Positions 61,220 through 64,000 of a stretch of 64,000 nucleotides of DNA are shown here, piece by piece; the first letter of the stretch is position 1; each line of letters opens with the position of its first letter. Below the pieces are notes generated by a model that was not told the origin of the DNA, searched no databases, and worked only from the letters and a program-made list of their open reading frames with translations. The position numbers and the translations under genes were made by a program. Source of the DNA: Firmicutes bacterium HGW-Firmicutes-7 (GTDB lineage Bacteria > Bacillota > Clostridia > Lachnospirales > Vallitaleaceae); the NCBI GenBank assembly GCA_002841375.1, contig PGZO01000014.1, positions 1-64,000 on the forward strand, written 5' to 3'.

Positions 61220-62290
61220 ATGATAAAAAAAATGTGGATTATACTGATGTTGTTTATAGTGGTTTTCAGCATTGCTTCTTGCAAAAAAGAAGAAATAACC
61301 CCAATTCCAGTTGAGGAAGAGAATGTAGAAGAAATTATTGAAGAAGAAGAAGAGGTTATTAATCATGATAATGATGCAATAAATCCTCTAACAGGATTGT
61401 ATATTAGTAAAGAAGCAGCGCTTCGAAGACCTATTGGTATTATGATTAACAACTTAAAAGCAGCAATGCCCCAAAGTGGAATAGGACAAGCTGATATTAT
61501 TTATGAAACTTTAGTAGAAGGATCTATCTGTAGATTGTATGCAGTATTTCAAGATTTTGATGCAGAGAAGATTGGACCAATTAGAAGCGCAAGACATTAT
61601 TTTTTAGATTTTGCTTTTGACTTCGATGCCCTTTATGTTCATTATGGACAAAGTCCTCAGGCAAAGGATGCTTTTAGACAATTAAACACACCAAATTTAA
61701 ATGGTCTTTCGGGGTTAGATTCAATAATGTGTTTTCAAGATCCTGCGAGGGTTAGACCTCACAGTACATATACTAGTTATGATGGACTTATGGCTGGATG
61801 GGATTATGCAGGTTATAGAAAAGAGCTAAATCCCGAACTTGAAAGTAAGTTCACATTTAGTGAGGAAGAATATACGCCTCAATCTTCTGTCAGTGCTAAA
61901 GTTGTTTTGATACCATTTTCTAATTATTCACAACCTTGGTTTGAATATGATGATGAAGACAACTTGTATTATAGATTTCAATATGATGTGAAGCAAATTG
62001 ATGTAGAAACAAAGGAGCAACTGAAATTTAAAAATATTATTATACAGTTTGCTGATATGTGGGTTATTTCAGGTGATTCAGAAGGAAGACTAGATATGTC
62101 TTTAATAACCTCAGGAAATGGTTACTACATAAGTAATGGAAAAGCTATTCCAATTACATGGAAAAAGACTTCTCATCTGTCTCCCACCCAATATTATAAT
62201 GAAGATGGATCAACGTTATTATTAAATAAAGGAAAAACATGGATAGCTGTTTATCCCTCTTATAGAGAAAATAAAATTACTTTTGAATAA
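61220..62290 (+). CDS. DUF3048 (YerB-like) lipoprotein
   Basis: The 356-residue product has a lipoprotein signal (VVFSIASC, Cys near 21), an acidic linker rich in Glu, and the DUF3048 fold: GLYISKEAALRRPIGIMINN, QADIIYETLVEGSICRLYAVFQD in parts, and IGPIRSARHYF. The family has no settled function. AAGGAGAA lies 5 bases before ATG 61220. It stands between dgkA and cdd, a position that in Bacillus is gene-free. Confidence 0.88.
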   Translation: MIKKMWIILMLFIVVFSIASCKKEEITPIPVEEENVEEIIEEEEEVINHDNDAINPLTGLYISKEAALRRPIGIMINNLKAAMPQSGIGQADIIYETLVEGSICRLYAVFQDFDAEKIGPIRSARHYFLDFAFDFDALYVHYGQSPQAKDAFRQLNTPNLNGLSGLDSIMCFQDPARVRPHSTYTSYDGLMAGWDYAGYRKELNPELESKFTFSEEEYTPQSSVSAKVVLIPFSNYSQPWFEYDDEDNLYYRFQYDVKQIDVETKEQLKFKNIIIQFADMWVISGDSEGRLDMSLITSGNGYYISNGKAIPITWKKTSHLSPTQYYNEDGSTLLLNKGKTWIAVYPSYRENKITFE

Positions 62291-62299
62291 GGAGAGAAA

Positions 62300-62680
62300 A
62301 TGACAAATCAAGAATTAATTGAAGAAGCTAAAATAGCAATGGAATACGCTTATGTTCCATACTCCAAATTTAAGGTTGGTGCTGCACTGTTAACAGATAG
62401 TGGAAAAGTATATCGAGGCTGTAATATTGAGAATGCTTCATTTGGTGCGACAAACTGTGCTGAAAGAACAGCAATATTTAAAGCTGTATCTGAAGGAGAA
62501 ACAGTGTTTGATAAAATTGCAGTCGTAAGCAGTTCTAATGAATTCACCTACCCATGCGGTATTTGTCGTCAAGTGTTAGGGGAATTTATGCCAAAGGGAG
62601 AAGTGGTTTTTGATGATGGGAAGGAATTATTGGTATTAAAAGTATCTGAGCTACTGCCATATAAATTTGATTTAATATAA
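62300..62680 (+). CDS. cdd: Cytidine deaminase
   Basis: Cdd converts cytidine and deoxycytidine to uridine forms. In 126 residues: YVPYSKFKVGAALLTDSG, NIENASFGATNCAERTAIF (zinc-binding CAE) and PCGICRQVLGEF (zinc-binding C-x2-C). AAGGAGA lies before the ATG. In Bacillus it is followed by era; here by a flippase-family gene. Confidence 0.96.
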   Translation: MTNQELIEEAKIAMEYAYVPYSKFKVGAALLTDSGKVYRGCNIENASFGATNCAERTAIFKAVSEGETVFDKIAVVSSSNEFTYPCGICRQVLGEFMPKGEVVFDDGKELLVLKVSELLPYKFDLI

Positions 62681-62702
62681 CTTATAATTGAGGTGCAAAG
62701 GT

Positions 62703-64000
62703 TTGGATGTTAATACGATGAAAAGAAGAAAAAATAGTCTTGTATTGCAAGGTTCAATATTAGCAGCAGCAGCAATAATTGTAAGAATTATTGGGTTTTT
62801 TTATAGGATACCCTTAAATAATATATTGACAGACGAAGGCAATAGTTATTATAGTACTGCCTTCATAATATATACTTTTTTTCTAATGATATCAACATAT
62901 GGATTTCCAATAGCACTTTCAAAGCTTATTTCTGAAAGAATGGTAGAAAAAAAAATAAAAGAAGTACAAGTTATTTTTAAGTCTGCTTTATCTTTAGCGT
63001 TAATATTAGGAATAATATTTTCAGTAATCTTATGGTTTGGTGCAGATGCATTAGCCATATATAGTGGAGGTTCAATAAAAGCTGCTCTCGCTATTAGAGC
63101 AACAGCACCTGCACTATTGATTTTTTCGGTACTATCAGTATATCGAGGTTATTTTCAAGGAATGAACACGATGGTGCCGACTGCACTTTCCCAAATTCTT
63201 GAACAAATATTTAATGCTGGGTTTAGCCTTTTATTAGCAATTATTTTAGTTAAGAAGGGCTATGAGTATGGTGCTGCGGGTGGAGAAATAGGAACAGGTA
63301 TTGGTGCCCTTGCTGCACTCATACTATTAATGTTTGTTTATAAAGTGACGAATCGAAAGATAATTAGTAAAAAAATTCTAAAAGATAAAAGCAATTTTGA
63401 AAAGAAAAGCTTGTTTTTTTACTGGAAATTGATTTTAATGGTTTCAATACCGATTGTAATCGGTACTGCTATTTTGAATTTTGCGTCTGTAGTGGATATG
63501 TTTATGTTTAAGAGAGCAGTTGTGTTCCATGGATTAGGAGAATTAGAAGCTGAAAAGCTATTTGGCTTGTATGCAACAAAAAATCAATTGTTAATTAACT
63601 TGCCAGTAACAATCGCAGCATCACTAGCCATGGCAAGTATACCAAGTATTTCTGCTGCTGTAGTAAATGGTAGCATTGAAAATATTAGAACTAAAATAGA
63701 TGCTGCAATTCGTGGTACTATATTGGTTGTATTGCCTGCTGCAGTAGGTGAATTTGTTTTAGCTGAACCTATTATCAATATGCTATTTACAGGAGAGAAT
63801 CTAGAGCTTGCAGCAAAGCTCCTTCAAATTAGCGCGATTTCCATCGTTTTTTTTGGTCTTTCAACGGTATCCGTTGGTATTTTGCAAGGGTTAGGCAAAC
63901 TAAAAATGCAAATATGGACATCTTCCATAGCCCTAATTATAAAAATCGTTTTTAATGTAATACTATTGTTTGTTTTTAACTTAAATATTTACGGTGCTGT
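62703..64000 (+). CDS. MurJ/SpoVB-family lipid flippase or polysaccharide exporter (3' end outside window)
   Basis: The frame runs without a stop to the last base of the window (432 codons). It begins VNTMKRRKNSLVLQGSILAAA and carries about ten hydrophobic segments with the MVF/polysaccharide-synthase pattern FYRIPLNNILTDEG, YRGYFQGMNTMVPTALSQI and a duplicated half later. SpoVB (sporulation), MurJ (lipid II) and polysaccharide exporters share this fold; I cannot separate them here. TTG 62703, with GAGGTG 7 bases upstream, is the likely start; ATG 62718 is an alternative. Confidence 0.85.
   Translation, partial: MDVNTMKRRKNSLVLQGSILAAAAIIVRIIGFFYRIPLNNILTDEGNSYYSTAFIIYTFFLMISTYGFPIALSKLISERMVEKKIKEVQVIFKSALSLALILGIIFSVILWFGADALAIYSGGSIKAALAIRATAPALLIFSVLSVYRGYFQGMNTMVPTALSQILEQIFNAGFSLLLAIILVKKGYEYGAAGGEIGTGIGALAALILLMFVYKVTNRKIISKKILKDKSNFEKKSLFFYWKLILMVSIPIVIGTAILNFASVVDMFMFKRAVVFHGLGELEAEKLFGLYATKNQLLINLPVTIAASLAMASIPSISAAVVNGSIENIRTKIDAAIRGTILVVLPAAVGEFVLAEPIINMLFTGENLELAAKLLQISAISIVFFGLSTVSVGILQGLGKLKMQIWTSSIALIIKIVFNVILLFVFNLNIYGA

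Overview
The window is a dense, AT-rich stretch of chromosome from a spore-forming Firmicute of the class Clostridia, most likely a Lachnospirales-type organism. This rests on gene content and order (dpaA/dpaB, tepA, spoIIIE, yqfC/yqfD, a SigI/RsgI pair, RemA, Hfq next to mutSL-miaA), on AGGAGG-type ribosome binding sites, frequent TTG/GTG starts and sigma-A-like promoters. Genus cannot be read from the sequence. Nearly every gene is on the + strand. No tRNA, rRNA, IS element, prophage or CRISPR array was seen.

Layout. (1) 1-9,650: translation and RNA-processing block infB (5' end outside the window)-rbfA-nrnA-truB-ribF-rpsO-pnp, interrupted by a minus-strand EAL-HDOD gene and a tiny minus-strand ORF. 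(2) 9,660-16,510: M16 peptidase, dut, an unrecognised 860-residue membrane protein, dipicolinate synthase dpaA/dpaB behind a candidate sigma-K promoter, and tepA. (3) 16,750-26,580: spoIIIE/ftsK, fhs-folD, rimO-pgsA-cinA and a lipoprotein serine protease, facing a minus-strand Dabb-domain gene. (4) 27,160-41,440: yicC-remA-gmk-rpoZ, then priA-def-fmt-rsmB-rlmN-prpC-prkC-rsgA-rpe-thiN and a HAAS-like membrane protein. (5) 41,570-50,080: miaB-mutS-mutL-miaA-hfq-ynbB-like. (6) 50,350-52,380: sigI-rsgI. (7) 52,650-64,000: alaS, capA-like lipoprotein, rpsU-yqeY, yqfC-yqfD-phoH, ybeY-dgkA-DUF3048 lipoprotein-cdd and a MurJ/SpoVB-family flippase cut by the window end.

Functionally this is housekeeping DNA: translation initiation and ribosome maturation, tRNA modification, mismatch repair, one-carbon metabolism, Ser/Thr kinase-phosphatase signalling, and sporulation genes embedded among them. 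Most blocks resemble the Bacillus gene order with local losses (no coaBC between rpoZ and priA, no pgpH between phoH and ybeY, no recA after cinA) and insertions.

The most interesting unexplained signals are non-coding. The rpsU 5' leader can fold into an H-type pseudoknot whose extended helix covers the Shine-Dalgarno sequence. The pnp leader holds a very long imperfect hairpin next to a 20-bp tandem repeat. Two small dispersed intergenic repeat families recur, one copy of which appears to supply the -35 box of the yicC operon promoter. A 44-codon minus-strand ORF carries a near-perfect ribosome binding site. All structures and promoters were found by eye and are not energetically evaluated.
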